Shown here: in pieces, positions 9,567 through 18,589 of the stretch | Position numbering within the stretch: the first letter of the stretch is position 1 | How the letters are laid out: each line of letters opens with the position of its first letter | Source of the DNA: Citrifermentans bemidjiense Bem | Lineage (GTDB): Bacteria; Desulfobacterota; Desulfuromonadia; Geobacterales; Geobacteraceae | Reading direction: 5' to 3' | DNA: 64,000 bases | Assembly (NCBI RefSeq): GCF_000020725.1 | Contig: NC_011146.1 | Coordinates: 1,797,501-1,861,500 of the forward strand | Notes under the pieces: model-generated | Seen by the model: only the letters and a program-made list of their open reading frames with translations | Databases searched by the model: none | Told to the model about the DNA's origin: nothing | Position numbers and translations under genes: made by a program

Positions 9567-10739
9567 ATGGTAGAGGACGCTTTATCCTTCTGGACGGAGA
9601 TACAGCGCTACGAGGACATGCTGGCAACCGATGCCAAGAACTTGTGCTTCGCGCCCCTCTCGGAGCTGTACCGAAAGCTTGGCCTTCTGGACGATGCCAT
9701 CATGGTGGCTGAGAAAGGGTGCGCCGCACATCCCGACCTCCCTGCCGGTTTCCTGGCCCTTGGCACTGCCTGTTACGCGAAGGGGCTTACCGGCCAGGCG
9801 CGCAACGCCTTGGAGCGGGCGGTGGCGCTCGAGCCGAATCATCTTGAGGCCCTGAAACTACTGGGTCAGCTCTACGTGGAACAAAATGAGGTGGTCCTGG
9901 CGCGCAAGGTGCTGGAGCAGGTGCTGCAACAGGACCCGGACGACCTGGAGAGTTCGCTTTTGTTGAACTCGGTCGCCGTCACTCCCTCCCAGGAGGAACC
10001 CGAAGAAGTGCTGGAGAACATCGAGATCATAGAGGAACTGGAGGAGGTGGTGGAAGAGGATTTTGCCGCTCCCCTCCGTCCCGCGGTGGAACCGGCCCGC
10101 CCCCAGGCGCCGGCTGCCGCGGCACCCCTGGAAGACGACGACATCTGGGCCATCGAGGACCTGGAAGAGGTCGAGGTCGAGCCTCTCCCCCCGCAACGGA
10201 GCGACGCTGCCACCCCCGATCCGCTTACGACTGCGACCCTGGCGGAACTCTACGTCTCCCAGGGGTTCGTCGAGAAGGCGCTGGGGATCTACCGGGAGCT
10301 CATCACAGCGCACCCGTCCAACTCGCAGTACCGGCTGCGCTGCGCGGAACTTCAGGAAATGCTGGAATTGCAGCAGATGCCGGTCGAATCCGCAGGAGCG
10401 GCAAAGGGACCGGCTGCCGCGACGGCGCCCGCCGCGGAACTGCTGGAGGACACTGACGATTTTGAAGCCGGCTGGGATGTCCCGGTCGAGCCGGAAGGCA
10501 TGGCTGAAGCAGAGCGGAACTCCGAACTGGTGATACCTGCCGCCTTGGAGACGCCGGCTAAGCTGGAATTTCCTGCAACCGCCGAGGCGGCGTTTGCCAT
10601 CGAATCCCCGGCCGTAATGGAAGAGCCTGCCCTGGAGGTATTGGAGACGCGGAGCGCGCCGACCGGTGGCGCAGGCGAAGCCGAGGTCGAGCTGCAACGC
10701 TGGCTGGAAAACATAAGGAGAAGAAAAGATGGGGTTTAA
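9567..10739 (+). CDS. TPR-repeat protein with long acidic/Ala-rich linkers
   Basis: A 390-residue protein with TAGGAG upstream of its ATG. Tetratricopeptide repeats occupy about residues 20-140 (GLLDDAIMVAEKG, AKGLTGQARNALERAV, NEVVLARKVLEQVL). A Glu/Pro/Ala-rich stretch follows to about 210, then one more TPR-like pair (LYVSQGFVEKALGIYREL) and a second acidic, disordered tail. It overlaps the roadblock gene by 11 bases, so the two are probably made together and may interact. TPR modules are protein scaffolds; the partner is not known. It sits inside an otherwise shikimate-pathway cluster. Confidence 0.75.
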   Translation: MVEDALSFWTEIQRYEDMLATDAKNLCFAPLSELYRKLGLLDDAIMVAEKGCAAHPDLPAGFLALGTACYAKGLTGQARNALERAVALEPNHLEALKLLGQLYVEQNEVVLARKVLEQVLQQDPDDLESSLLLNSVAVTPSQEEPEEVLENIEIIEELEEVVEEDFAAPLRPAVEPARPQAPAAAAPLEDDDIWAIEDLEEVEVEPLPPQRSDAATPDPLTTATLAELYVSQGFVEKALGIYRELITAHPSNSQYRLRCAELQEMLELQQMPVESAGAAKGPAAATAPAAELLEDTDDFEAGWDVPVEPEGMAEAERNSELVIPAALETPAKLEFPATAEAAFAIESPAVMEEPALEVLETRSAPTGGAGEAEVELQRWLENIRRRKDGV

Positions 10740-11091
10740 GGCGATACTCAAGTCGATCGTTGAGGAAAGCGGCGGCGGCCTTGGCGGCGTCATCATGGGA
10801 TACGACGGCATCTCCATCGATGAATATGTGAAGCAATCGGCAGGGGTCGACGTGCAGACGATGACCGTCGAATACGCTTCGGTGCTCAAAGAAATCAAGA
10901 GGACGGTTGGGGTGTTGAAGACCGGCGAGCTGGAAGAGGTTTCCATCATCACCGGAGGATGCAGCATCGTCGTGCGCGGGATCAGCGACGACTTCTTCGT
11001 GGCGCTCATCATGACCGCCGACGGCAACTTCGGCAAGGGGCGCTACCTCTTGAAACGCGCCGCCCCCGGTTTTGCGGAGGCGCTGCAATGA
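10729..11091 (+). CDS. Roadblock/LC7 (MglB-like) domain protein
   Basis: A 120-residue single-domain protein. The pattern [18 protein letters not shown], a central helix ([13 protein letters not shown]) and the strand [15 protein letters not shown] followed by FFVALIM fit the roadblock/LC7 fold, which regulates small Ras-like GTPases such as MglA. No GTPase gene is present in the window. The start lies within the 3' end of the TPR gene and aroQ follows with a 4-base overlap, so all three belong to one transcript. Confidence 0.8.
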   Translation: MGFKAILKSIVEESGGGLGGVIMGYDGISIDEYVKQSAGVDVQTMTVEYASVLKEIKRTVGVLKTGELEEVSIITGGCSIVVRGISDDFFVALIMTADGNFGKGRYLLKRAAPGFAEALQ

Positions 11092-11537
11092 CAAAACCAG
11101 ACGTGAGGATATTGGTCCTTCACGGACCGAACCTGAACCTGCTCGGCACCCGCGAGCCGGGGGTCTACGGCACCACAACGCTAAAGGGGATCAACCAGTC
11201 GCTCATGGCGCTTGCCTCTGAGTTCTCGCTGGAGCTGCGCATCCTGCAGACCAATTCGGAAGGGGCCATGGTCGACGCCATCCAGGGAGCCATGGCGGAT
11301 TGCCAGGGAATCCTCATCAACCCTGCTGCCTACACCCATACCAGCGTCGCCATCCGCGACGCCATCGCCGCAGTGGCGCTCCCCGCTGTGGAAGTGCATC
11401 TCTCCAACGTCCACGCCAGGGAGCCCTTCAGAAGCCACAGTTACATAGCTCCGGTTGCAGTGGGTCAGATCTGCGGATTCGGCGCCATCAGCTACCTTTT
11501 AGGACTGCGTGCACTCGCGGAGCGGCTGGGAAAATAA
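11088..11537 (+). CDS. aroQ: 3-dehydroquinate dehydratase, type II
   Basis: A 149-residue type II dehydroquinase converting 3-dehydroquinate to 3-dehydroshikimate by trans elimination. Signatures: [13 protein letters not shown] with the catalytic Tyr27 in [12 protein letters not shown], and the [13 protein letters not shown] segment with its catalytic His. It follows aroC, aroK and aroB, giving a near-complete set of late shikimate genes here; aroA and aroE are not in the window. Confidence 0.95.
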   Translation: MTKPDVRILVLHGPNLNLLGTREPGVYGTTTLKGINQSLMALASEFSLELRILQTNSEGAMVDAIQGAMADCQGILINPAAYTHTSVAIRDAIAAVALPAVEVHLSNVHAREPFRSHSYIAPVAVGQICGFGAISYLLGLRALAERLGK

Positions 11538-11559
11538 GAATTGTCATACGGGCGGGTTT

Positions 11560-12630
11560 ATGGTAATAGACAGAATCTCTGCGGCCAGGGGGTGCCTCGA
11601 GCGGGTCGGAGGCGACCTGCTGCTGGTCACAAACCTCAGTAATATCAGATACCTTACCGGGTTCACCGGCAGCGAGGCGCTGCTGGTTCTCTCGCCAGAC
11701 GACGGATGGTTTCTGACCGATTCCCGTTACACCTCCCAGGCCGGCGCCGAAGTCACAGGCGCAAGAGTTGCCGAGTTCTCCAACAAGATGGAATCGCTGG
11801 TCGAGTTGCTGCAAAAGCTGCAGCCGTCCAAGGTAGCCTTCGAGGCGGCCCACACCATGGTTGCCGTCTACCTGGAGCTCTGCAGCAAAACGCCGCAGAT
11901 CGAATACCTTCCGGCGGACGCCGAGATGACGGCGCTGCGCAGCGTCAAGGACGCCGGCGAGCTGGAGATCCTGGAAAGGGTGGCCGCGATCGCGTCGGAG
12001 TCGCTTTTGGAGACGCTGGCGCGGGTGACCCCCGGCATGACCGAGGGCGAGGCCGCCTGGATGCTGGAGGTTGCCATGAGGGAGAGGGGGGCGGAGAACA
12101 AGTCCTTCGACTTCATCGTCGCCTCCGGCGAGCGGGGCGCGCTTCCCCACGGCAAGGCGTCCGGGAAGCGGCTCGCAAAAGGGGAACTGATCACCTTCGA
12201 CTACGGCGCCATCTACGGCGGTTACTGCTCCGATGAGACGGTGACCGTTTCATTGGGCGAGCCGGACAGCCGGCAGCGCGAGGTCTACGAGACCGTGCTG
12301 GGCGCCCAACGCGCCGCCATGAACGCCGTTCACCCGGGGCTGAGCTTCAGGGACCTTGACGCTGTGGCAAGGGATTACATCGCCTCGCGCGGCTTTGGCG
12401 AGTACTTCGGGCATGGGCTCGGGCACGGCGTGGGCATAGATATTCATGAACACCCGGCGGCATCGCCGCGCAGCAAGAACGTGATCCAGGAGGGTATGGT
12501 ATTCACCATCGAGCCCGGGATCTACATCTCGGGATGGGGCGGGGTAAGGATCGAGGACACCGTGGTCGCCGAGTCCCATGGTTGCCGCTGCATCACCAAG
12601 GTCCCCAAGGACCTGATCGTATTGCCGTGA
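11560..12630 (+). CDS. pepQ: M24-family aminopeptidase (Xaa-Pro peptidase)
   Basis: A 356-residue cytosolic metallopeptidase that removes residues ahead of proline. The pita-bread domain carries all five metal ligands: Asp in FDYGA, Asp in SDETVT, His in GHGLGHGVG, Glu in TIEPGIY and Glu in RIEDTV. The N-terminal creatinase-like domain includes [13 protein letters not shown] chose ATG 11560 over the in-frame GTG at 11509, which would overlap aroQ. In many bacteria such a peptidase lies between aroQ and efp or accB, and accB follows here. Confidence 0.9.
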   Translation: MVIDRISAARGCLERVGGDLLLVTNLSNIRYLTGFTGSEALLVLSPDDGWFLTDSRYTSQAGAEVTGARVAEFSNKMESLVELLQKLQPSKVAFEAAHTMVAVYLELCSKTPQIEYLPADAEMTALRSVKDAGELEILERVAAIASESLLETLARVTPGMTEGEAAWMLEVAMRERGAENKSFDFIVASGERGALPHGKASGKRLAKGELITFDYGAIYGGYCSDETVTVSLGEPDSRQREVYETVLGAQRAAMNAVHPGLSFRDLDAVARDYIASRGFGEYFGHGLGHGVGIDIHEHPAASPRSKNVIQEGMVFTIEPGIYISGWGGVRIEDTVVAESHGCRCITKVPKDLIVLP

Positions 12631-12712
12631 CCGTTTTCAAGCAGACTGCACCCGATGCGCTCCGGGGCAGTCTTTTAATCATGCAGTTAGCGTAAATGCA
12701 AAGGAGATAGAT

Positions 12713-13183
12713 GTGGATATAAAAGACCTGAAGATGCTGATAAAGATGGTAACCGAGACCGACATCACCGAGTTCGAGCTGGAAAACGCAGAGGACAAGG
12801 TCGTCATCAAGAGGGGCTGCAGCTCCGCCGCTCCCCAGTTCCAGATGCAGGCCCCGGTGTACCAGTACGCTCCTACGGCTCCCGCCGCTCCTGCTGCAGC
12901 TGCAGCACCGGCCGCTACGCCGGCTGCCGCCGAAAAAGAGCAGGGTGACGTGATCACTTCCCCCATCGTCGGCACCTTCTACCGCTCACCGGCTCCGGAC
13001 GCGGCTCCCTACGTGGAGGTCGGCCAGATCGTCGAGAAAGGGCAGGTCCTCTGCATCGTCGAGGCTATGAAGCTCATGAACGAGATCGAGGCCGAGTTCA
13101 AGTGCAAGATCGTGAAGATCAGCAAAGAGAACGCTCAACCGGTCGAGTACGGCGACGCGCTTTTCGTCGTGGAAAAGCTGTAA
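12713..13183 (+). CDS. accB: Acetyl-CoA carboxylase biotin carboxyl carrier protein
   Basis: A 156-residue carrier for biotin in the first step of fatty acid synthesis. The C-terminal biotinyl domain has the motif EAMKLMN with the biotin-accepting Lys120. A long Ala/Pro-rich linker (about 50-75) separates it from the N-terminal domain. The start is GTG with AAGGAG upstream. accC follows after a repeat-bearing spacer. Confidence 0.95.
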   Translation: MDIKDLKMLIKMVTETDITEFELENAEDKVVIKRGCSSAAPQFQMQAPVYQYAPTAPAAPAAAAAPAATPAAAEKEQGDVITSPIVGTFYRSPAPDAAPYVEVGQIVEKGQVLCIVEAMKLMNEIEAEFKCKIVKISKENAQPVEYGDALFVVEKL

Positions 13184-13192
13184 CAACAGATT

Positions 13193-13293
13193 GGGAAAAA
13201 GATAAAGATCAGGACTAGATTCAGTTGATGTGGCTTCCTGATTTAGTCTTAGTCTAAAACTTAATCTTAGTCTTAATCTTAATCTGTTCTCTG
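13193..13293. repeat. 6-bp unit repeat array (CTTAAT/CTTAGT family)
   Basis: The accB-accC spacer contains tandem CTTAAT/CTTAGT units at 13245-13287. The preceding stretch (AAAGATAAAGATCAGGAC) is an imperfect reverse complement, so the array could fold back. Confidence 0.55.
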
Positions 13294-13302
13294 GAGATAT
13301 AA

Positions 13303-14643
13303 ATGTTTCATAAAATTCTTATCGCCAACAGGGGTGAGATCGCCCTCAGGATCATCAGAACCTGCAAGGAGATGGGGATCAAGACGGTCGCCGTCTACTC
13401 CACGGCCGACAGCGAGTCGCTCCACGTGAAGCTCGCCGACGAGAGCGTCTGCATCGGTCCGCCCCCCAGCCTCTCCAGCTACCTCAACATCAACGCCATC
13501 ATCTCCGCGGCGGAGCTCACCGACGCGGAAGCGATCCACCCGGGCTACGGGTTCCTCTCCGAAAACCCGATCTTCGCCGAGATCTGCGAGAAGTGCGGCA
13601 TAACCTTCATCGGACCTACCGCGGAAAGCATGCGCATCATGGGCGACAAGATCTCCGCCCGCCAGGCTGTCATCAAGGTCGGCGTCCCCATCCTGCCCGG
13701 TACCAAGGAAGGGGTGCATGACGTCAACGAAGCGATTCGCGTCGCCAAGGAGATCGGCTTCCCGGTCATCATCAAGGCTACGGCGGGGGGCGGCGGACGC
13801 GGCATGAAGATCGTCCATTCCCCGGCGGCGCTCCCGAACGCTTTCGCCACCGCTCGTGCCGAGGCGCAGTCCGGTTTCGGCAACCCCGAGGTTTACATCG
13901 AGCGCTACTGCGAGAGTCCGCGCCACGTCGAGATCCAGATCCTCGCCGACAAGCACGGTAACGTGGTGCACCTGGGTGAGCGCGACTGCTCGATCCAGCG
14001 TCGCCACCAGAAGGTGATCGAGGAAGCTCCCTCCACCGTCACCACTCCGGAACTCAGGAAAGCGATGGGCGAGGCCGCCGTCGCCGCGGCCAAGGCGGTC
14101 AACTACTGCAGCGTCGGCACCATGGAATTCCTCGTCGACAAGAACAACAACTTCTTCTTCATGGAGATGAACACCCGCGTGCAGGTGGAGCACCCGGTGA
14201 CCGAGATGGTGACCGGCGTGGACGTCGTGAAGGAGCAGATCCGCTCCGCATACGGCCTCAAACTGCGCTACACCCAGGACGACATCAAGATCAAGGGTCA
14301 CTCCATCGAGTGCCGCATCAACGCGGAGGACTCGGTGAAATTCACCCCCTGCCCGGGAAAGATCACTGATCACCACACCCCCGGCGGTCTCGGCGTCAGG
14401 GTAGACTCCTTCGTCTACACCAACTACTCGGTCCTGCCGCACTACGACTCCCTGATCGCCAAGCTGATCGTGCATGCCGACACCAGGGAAGAGGCGATCA
14501 AGAGGATGGCCCGCGCGCTGGACGAGTACATCGTGGAAGGGATCAAGACCACCATTCCGTTCCACAAGAGGATCATGGCCAACAAAGACTTCATCGAAGG
14601 GAACATAGACACCGGCTTCATCGAAAGGCTGGTACTGGAGTAA
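13303..14643 (+). CDS. accC: Acetyl-CoA carboxylase, biotin carboxylase subunit
   Basis: A 446-residue ATP-grasp enzyme that carboxylates the biotin on AccB. Landmarks: the start [27 protein letters not shown], the Gly-rich ATP loop [11 protein letters not shown], the [12 protein letters not shown] catalytic region and [15 protein letters not shown]. Full family length. GGAGA precedes the ATG. Confidence 0.97.
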   Translation: MFHKILIANRGEIALRIIRTCKEMGIKTVAVYSTADSESLHVKLADESVCIGPPPSLSSYLNINAIISAAELTDAEAIHPGYGFLSENPIFAEICEKCGITFIGPTAESMRIMGDKISARQAVIKVGVPILPGTKEGVHDVNEAIRVAKEIGFPVIIKATAGGGGRGMKIVHSPAALPNAFATARAEAQSGFGNPEVYIERYCESPRHVEIQILADKHGNVVHLGERDCSIQRRHQKVIEEAPSTVTTPELRKAMGEAAVAAAKAVNYCSVGTMEFLVDKNNNFFFMEMNTRVQVEHPVTEMVTGVDVVKEQIRSAYGLKLRYTQDDIKIKGHSIECRINAEDSVKFTPCPGKITDHHTPGGLGVRVDSFVYTNYSVLPHYDSLIAKLIVHADTREEAIKRMARALDEYIVEGIKTTIPFHKRIMANKDFIEGNIDTGFIERLVLE

Positions 14644-14646
14644 ACT

Positions 14647-15036
14647 ATGGACTTTCCCGAAGAGCTTAAATACAGCAAGGAACACGTGTGGGTGCGCATC
14701 GAAGGCGAGCGCGCCGTAATCGGCATTACCGATTATGCCCAGACCGAATTGGGCAACATTACTTCCGTCGAGCTTCCCGAACCTGGCGACGAGTTGGAGC
14801 AGGACGATTCCTTCGGGTCCGTCGAGGCGAGGAAGACCGTTGCCGAGCTGTACGCCCCGCTTTCCGGCACCGTGCTGGAGGTAAACTCAGAACTGGGGAA
14901 CGCGCCGGAGTTCGTCAACGACGATCCCTACGACGCGGGGTGGCTGGTGGTCATCGAGGTGGCGGACTCCGAGGAATCCAATCTCCTCATGTCCGCCGAA
15001 CACTACGAGGATTACGTCGCCGTAGCGGAAGATTAA
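14647..15036 (+). CDS. gcvH: Glycine cleavage system H protein (lipoyl carrier)
   Basis: A 129-residue lipoyl-domain protein 3 bases after accC. H proteins shuttle the aminomethyl group in glycine cleavage. The lipoylation site is Lys63 in SVEARKTVAELYAPLSG, and the start (FPEELKYSKEHVWVR) is typical. No gcvT or gcvP is in the window, so it either works with distant genes or, as known for some H proteins, acts as a lipoate donor. Confidence 0.93.
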   Translation: MDFPEELKYSKEHVWVRIEGERAVIGITDYAQTELGNITSVELPEPGDELEQDDSFGSVEARKTVAELYAPLSGTVLEVNSELGNAPEFVNDDPYDAGWLVVIEVADSEESNLLMSAEHYEDYVAVAED

Positions 15037-15058
15037 GAATCAGATGCACATATACAAG

Positions 15059-15090
15059 AAAAGGCGAGAGCATCTCTCGCCTTTTCCTTT
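15059..15090 (+). terminator. Strong terminator after gcvH
   Basis: A perfect 12-bp stem (15059-15070 with 15074-15085; AAAAGGCGAGAG) with a 3-base loop and a CCTTTT tail. It lies only about 20 bases before the mqnA start. Confidence 0.85.
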
Positions 15091-15111
15091 TGCAGCCCCC
15101 GGAGTTCTTCA

Positions 15112-15933
15112 GTGACTATTGACATCGGACACATCAAGTACGCAAACTGCACCCCTATCTTCACCGCTCTCGCTTCGCACTTCGACTGCAGCGGCTATCG
15201 TTTCGTGGACGGAGTGCCGGCCGACTTGAACGCCATGCTCCGCTCGGGAGAGATCGATCTAAGCCCTTCCTCGTCGATCGAGTACGCTACCGCGCACGAG
15301 CAGTACTGCCTGCTTCCCAGCCTTTCCATCAGCTCCATCGGTGCGGTCAAGAGCGTTTTCCTCTTCTCCTCCGTCCCGGTTGAGGAGCTCGACGGCTGCC
15401 CCATCGGGTTGAGCGCCGAATCCGACACCTCGGTGAATCTGCTCAAGGTGCTGCTGGCACGGAAGTACGGTTTCAGCAACAGCTTCGAGAGGACCCGCGA
15501 GCCTCTTGCCGAGGCGCTCAAGCGCTTCCCGGGCCTGCTCCTCATAGGGGACGCAGCCCTCAAGGGTGCCGCCTCGGGAGTCGCCGCTTACTGTTACGAC
15601 TTGGGGCAACTCTGGTACGACTTCACCGGGCTCCCCTTTGTCTTTGCCTTGTGGATCGTGAGGCGCGATGCTGCCACCGCGAAGCATGCCGGGATGACCA
15701 TGCTGGCACGAGACCTGGTCGCGGCCAAGGAACTCGCCTATCGCAGCTACCCCGAGATCGCCGCATCCTGTCAGGAGCGGGAATGGATCGGGGAAAGCGA
15801 CCTGGTGGATTACTGGAACACCATCAACTACGAGCTGACCGAGGCGCACATAGAGGGGGCACGCCTGTTCTTCCGTCATGCCTTCGAACTGGGGCTCATC
15901 CCGACTTTGCCTCAGATACGGTTCTTCGAATGA
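15112..15933 (+). CDS. mqnA: Chorismate dehydratase of the futalosine menaquinone pathway
   Basis: A 273-residue protein. MqnA dehydrates chorismate to 3-[(1-carboxyvinyl)oxy]benzoate, the entry to futalosine-type menaquinone synthesis. It has the periplasmic-binding-like fold with the N-terminal IGHIKYANCTPIF, the conserved DLSPSSSIEYA and LLIGDAAL segments, and YDLGQLWYDFTGLPFVFALW. The start is GTG with GGAG at 15101. The preceding terminator suggests either its own promoter or read-through. Confidence 0.92.
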   Translation: MTIDIGHIKYANCTPIFTALASHFDCSGYRFVDGVPADLNAMLRSGEIDLSPSSSIEYATAHEQYCLLPSLSISSIGAVKSVFLFSSVPVEELDGCPIGLSAESDTSVNLLKVLLARKYGFSNSFERTREPLAEALKRFPGLLLIGDAALKGAASGVAAYCYDLGQLWYDFTGLPFVFALWIVRRDAATAKHAGMTMLARDLVAAKELAYRSYPEIAASCQEREWIGESDLVDYWNTINYELTEAHIEGARLFFRHAFELGLIPTLPQIRFFE

Positions 15934-15950
15934 GGGGAGAGGCGCGTGAA

Positions 15951-15985
15951 CCAATTGACAATTGACAATTGATAATTGACAACGA
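15951..15985. repeat. 7-bp unit repeat (ACAATTG family)
   Basis: Three to four copies of ACAATTG/ATAATTG in tandem after mqnA. The unit is partly self-complementary. The same family recurs at 45857-45892. Confidence 0.65.
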
Positions 15986-16043
15986 AAGGCAATCGTAAGT
16001 GGTACGCATGAAGCTGCGGCTGCATGTGAACGGACAATGGGGG

Positions 16044-16075
16044 AGGGGCGAGTGATCATCCCGCCCCTTTTTTTT
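16044..16075 (+). terminator. Terminator after mqnA
   Basis: Stem AGGGGCG/CGCCCCT (16044-16050 with 16062-16068), loop of 11 bases, followed by a run of eight T. Confidence 0.8.
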
Positions 16076-16094
16076 AGCTCTCGCTGAAGCGGTG

Positions 16095-16547
16095 CTAGAT
16101 GGTTCCCGCTTCTTTTCTTTGGCGGTAGTCGGAGAGGATCTTGCCGTGGTCGAAGCAAAGGGGCTGCGGCAGCTTGTCGATGGGAAACACCGCCAGGTTG
16201 GCGGCGTCGTCTCCTGCCTTCGGGGTGCCTGCGGCCGTGGCGACATACACTGTGGAGATATTATGACTGCGGGTGTCCCGCGAAGGATCGGAATAGCATC
16301 CCAAGAGCCTCAGGCCGGTAACCTCGAGCGAGGTCTCTTCCAGCATCTCCCGGGCCGCGGCGGCCTCAAGAGATTCGCCGTAATCGACGAAGCCGCCGGG
16401 TATCGCCCACCCAAAAGGTTCGTTGCGCCGCTCGATCAAAACGATCCCCTCCGGCAGCTCGATGATGACGTCTACCGTCGGGAGAGGGTTCTTGTACTGC
16501 TTGACCTTGGTGCCGCAGGCGGGGCAGGCCAGATAGTCAAAGGGCAT
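16095..16547 (-). CDS. Nudix hydrolase with N-terminal zinc-ribbon-like motif
   Basis: A 150-residue protein. The Nudix box is complete: GGFVDYGESLEAAAAREMLEET fits GX5EX7REUXEEXGU apart from the final Gly (ETSLEV). The N-terminus has CPACG and KYKQYKN-like residues, so a metal-binding ribbon is possible. Nudix enzymes hydrolyse nucleoside diphosphates linked to another moiety; the substrate cannot be read from the sequence. It is on the opposite strand to mqnA and converges with it. Confidence 0.88.
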   Translation of the reverse strand: MPFDYLACPACGTKVKQYKNPLPTVDVIIELPEGIVLIERRNEPFGWAIPGGFVDYGESLEAAAAREMLEETSLEVTGLRLLGCYSDPSRDTRSHNISTVYVATAAGTPKAGDDAANLAVFPIDKLPQPLCFDHGKILSDYRQRKEAGTI

Positions 16548-16574
16548 GGGTCACCTCCACGAGGGATTTCGAGC

Positions 16575-16611
16575 AAAAAAAGGGGAGGACATCGGTATCG
16601 GTCCTCCCCTT
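16575..16611 (-). terminator. Terminator of the PxxKW gene
   Basis: On the minus strand a perfect 11-bp stem (16580-16590 with 16601-16611; AAGGGGAGGAC) with a 10-base loop is followed by a run of T. Confidence 0.85.
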
Positions 16612-16636
16612 AAGGTACAGCGTGTTTCGGTGTGTG

Positions 16637-16930
16637 CTACTTCTTCTTCTTGGCGCCTGCTGCTTTCTTGGATGCTTTCAGCGGGTTGACTTTGGCGTCG
16701 TCGGTCTTGAGCTCAACCTTCACGTGGGTAGCGAAGTTGCAGATGCCTGCGGACCATTTCTTCTCGGGGGCGGGGTATGCGCTGCAAACCTTCCCGATGG
16801 TGCCGTCGACGACCCTGTCACAACCCTCGCAATTTTCCACTACCGGCTGGCAAGCGCCTTCAGTGAATACACAACCTTGTTTGCCCATGAAAGTGCACTC
16901 GGCACCAGGAAGTACGGTTTGACATTGCAT
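16637..16930 (-). CDS. PxxKW-family cysteine-rich protein
   Basis: A 97-residue protein with cysteines at spaced positions (CQTVLPGAEC, GCVFTEGAC, NCEGCDRVV, VCSAYP, ICNFA) and the PEKKW motif that names the PxxKW family, followed by a Lys-rich tail (KKAAGAKKKK). Such proteins are seen mainly in sulfate- and metal-reducing deltaproteobacteria; no function is established to my knowledge. The cysteines suggest metal or Fe-S binding. It has CAGGAGG upstream, its own promoter and its own terminator. Confidence 0.85.
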   Translation of the reverse strand: MQCQTVLPGAECTFMGKQGCVFTEGACQPVVENCEGCDRVVDGTIGKVCSAYPAPEKKWSAGICNFATHVKVELKTDDAKVNPLKASKKAAGAKKKK

Positions 16931-16973
16931 GTTTTAAGCCTCCTGAATTCCTTCGTAATCGTTGATAAAAGCT

Positions 16974-17003
16974 ACCATACCAATTTCGAAAGAAAAATGT
17001 CAA
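16974..17003 (-). promoter_or_regulatory. Candidate sigma-70 promoter for the PxxKW gene
   Basis: On the minus strand TTGACA (17003-16998), 18-base spacer, TATGGT (16979-16974), upstream of the CAGGAGG ribosome site. Confidence 0.55.
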
Positions 17004-17024
17004 CCCACTTTTTTCCGTAAAAAG

Positions 17025-17053
17025 TTGACTCTCCAAAAGCGATGCATTAATCT
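17025..17053 (+). promoter_or_regulatory. Candidate sigma-70 promoter for the phosphohexomutase gene
   Basis: TTGACT (17025-17030), 17-base spacer, TAATCT (17048-17053), divergent from the PxxKW promoter 20 bases away. Confidence 0.5.
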
Positions 17054-17164
17054 CTAGTAATTATTTTTCAGGTCGCTTGGTGCTGTGATTTCGCCCCCTT
17101 CCATCGGGGCGAGCGGGTGTTCGCCTCACCATCTGGTGCCTATTCAATTCTTTAGGAGGGATTT

Positions 17165-18589
17165 ATGCAGCGTATCACTTTCGGCACCTCTGGCTGGCGC
17201 GGCATCATGTGTGAAGATTTCATCTTTGAGAATGTGAAGGTAGTCACTCAGGCCATTGCGGACAACGTCAAGGCCTCCGGCGAGGCGCGCAAGGGAATCA
17301 TCGTAGGGTACGACTCCCGTTTCATGGGCGAATCCTTCGCCCGTGAGGCCGCCCGCGTGCTGACTGGAGCCGGCATCACCACCTATCTTTGCATCCGCGA
17401 CACCCCCACCCCTGTAATCGCTTTCGAGATCCTCAGGCGCGGCACGGCAGGCGCCATCAACTTCACCGCCAGCCACAATCCCCCCGAATATAACGGCATC
17501 AAGTTTTCCCCCTCCTGGGGGGGACCTGCCCTGCCGCAGACCACCACCGACATCGAAAACCGCGCCAACGAGATGGCGGGAGAGATCTGCTACACGGAGT
17601 GCTCCATCGACGAGGCGATGCAGAAGGGGCTCCTGGTGGAGATCGACCCGATGCAGGCTTACCTGGAGGATCTGGCAACCAAGGTCGATTTCGCCGCCAT
17701 CGCCAAGTTGGGGACCATCGCCGTAAATCCTCTCTACGGCACCGCCCGCGGCTACCTCGCCGAACCGCTCAAGGCCCACGGCGTCAAAGTGGTGCAGATG
17801 AACGCCAATCGAGACCCCTACTTCGGCGGATTCCCCCCCGAACCGTCCGAGAAATACATCCAGGACTTCATCCGGCTGGTGCAGCAGGACCCTTCCATCA
17901 GCCTGGGGATCGCCACCGACGGCGACGCGGACCGCTTCGGCATCGTGGATAGCGACGGCAGCTTCATTGAGCCCAACTACATCATCGCGCTGCTCCTCGA
18001 TTACCTGGTCCGGGTGAAGGGGATGACCGGCGGGGTAGGGCGCTCCGTCGCCACCTCGCATCTGGTGGACGCGGTGGCCAAGCTGCACGGGATCGAGGTC
18101 TTCGAGACGCCCGTAGGCTTCAAGTTCATCGGCGAGCTGATCAGCCAGGACAAGATCATCATCGGCGGCGAAGAGAGCGCCGGGCTCACCATCAAGGGGC
18201 ACGTCCCCGAAAAGGACGGCATCCTGGCCTGCCTGCTGGTGGCCGAGATGGTCGCGCGCGAAGGCAAGCCGGTGAGGGCTCTGCTGGAGCAGCTCTACGA
18301 GAAGGTGGGGCGCTATCTCACCAAGCGCGTCAACATCACGCTGTCGCCGGAACTGGAAGAAGTCTTCCCGGAACGCATCGCGGCCACCCCCGCAGGCTTC
18401 GCAGGAGTATCGGTAAAGCAGAAGGTGACGGTGGACGGCAACAAGTTCATCCTGGAGGACGGGAGCTGGCTCCTGTTCAGGAAGTCTGGGACCGAACCGG
18501 TGGTGCGGCTTTACGCCGAGGCCTCCAACGAGGCGCGCCTGCAGGCGCTTTTGGAAGCCGGCCGCGAATTCATCGTGGGCAAAGCGTAA
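17165..18589 (+). CDS. Phosphoglucomutase/phosphomannomutase family protein
   Basis: A 474-residue alpha-D-phosphohexomutase that interconverts 1- and 6-phosphates of hexoses. The catalytic serine loop is TASHNPPEYNGIK, the Mg loop is DGDADRFG, the sugar-specificity loop is GGEESAG and the phosphate loop is RKSGTEPVVRLY. TAGGAGG precedes the ATG. The sequence does not settle whether glucose, mannose or both are used. Confidence 0.92.
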   Translation: MQRITFGTSGWRGIMCEDFIFENVKVVTQAIADNVKASGEARKGIIVGYDSRFMGESFAREAARVLTGAGITTYLCIRDTPTPVIAFEILRRGTAGAINFTASHNPPEYNGIKFSPSWGGPALPQTTTDIENRANEMAGEICYTECSIDEAMQKGLLVEIDPMQAYLEDLATKVDFAAIAKLGTIAVNPLYGTARGYLAEPLKAHGVKVVQMNANRDPYFGGFPPEPSEKYIQDFIRLVQQDPSISLGIATDGDADRFGIVDSDGSFIEPNYIIALLLDYLVRVKGMTGGVGRSVATSHLVDAVAKLHGIEVFETPVGFKFIGELISQDKIIIGGEESAGLTIKGHVPEKDGILACLLVAEMVAREGKPVRALLEQLYEKVGRYLTKRVNITLSPELEEVFPERIAATPAGFAGVSVKQKVTVDGNKFILEDGSWLLFRKSGTEPVVRLYAEASNEARLQALLEAGREFIVGKA

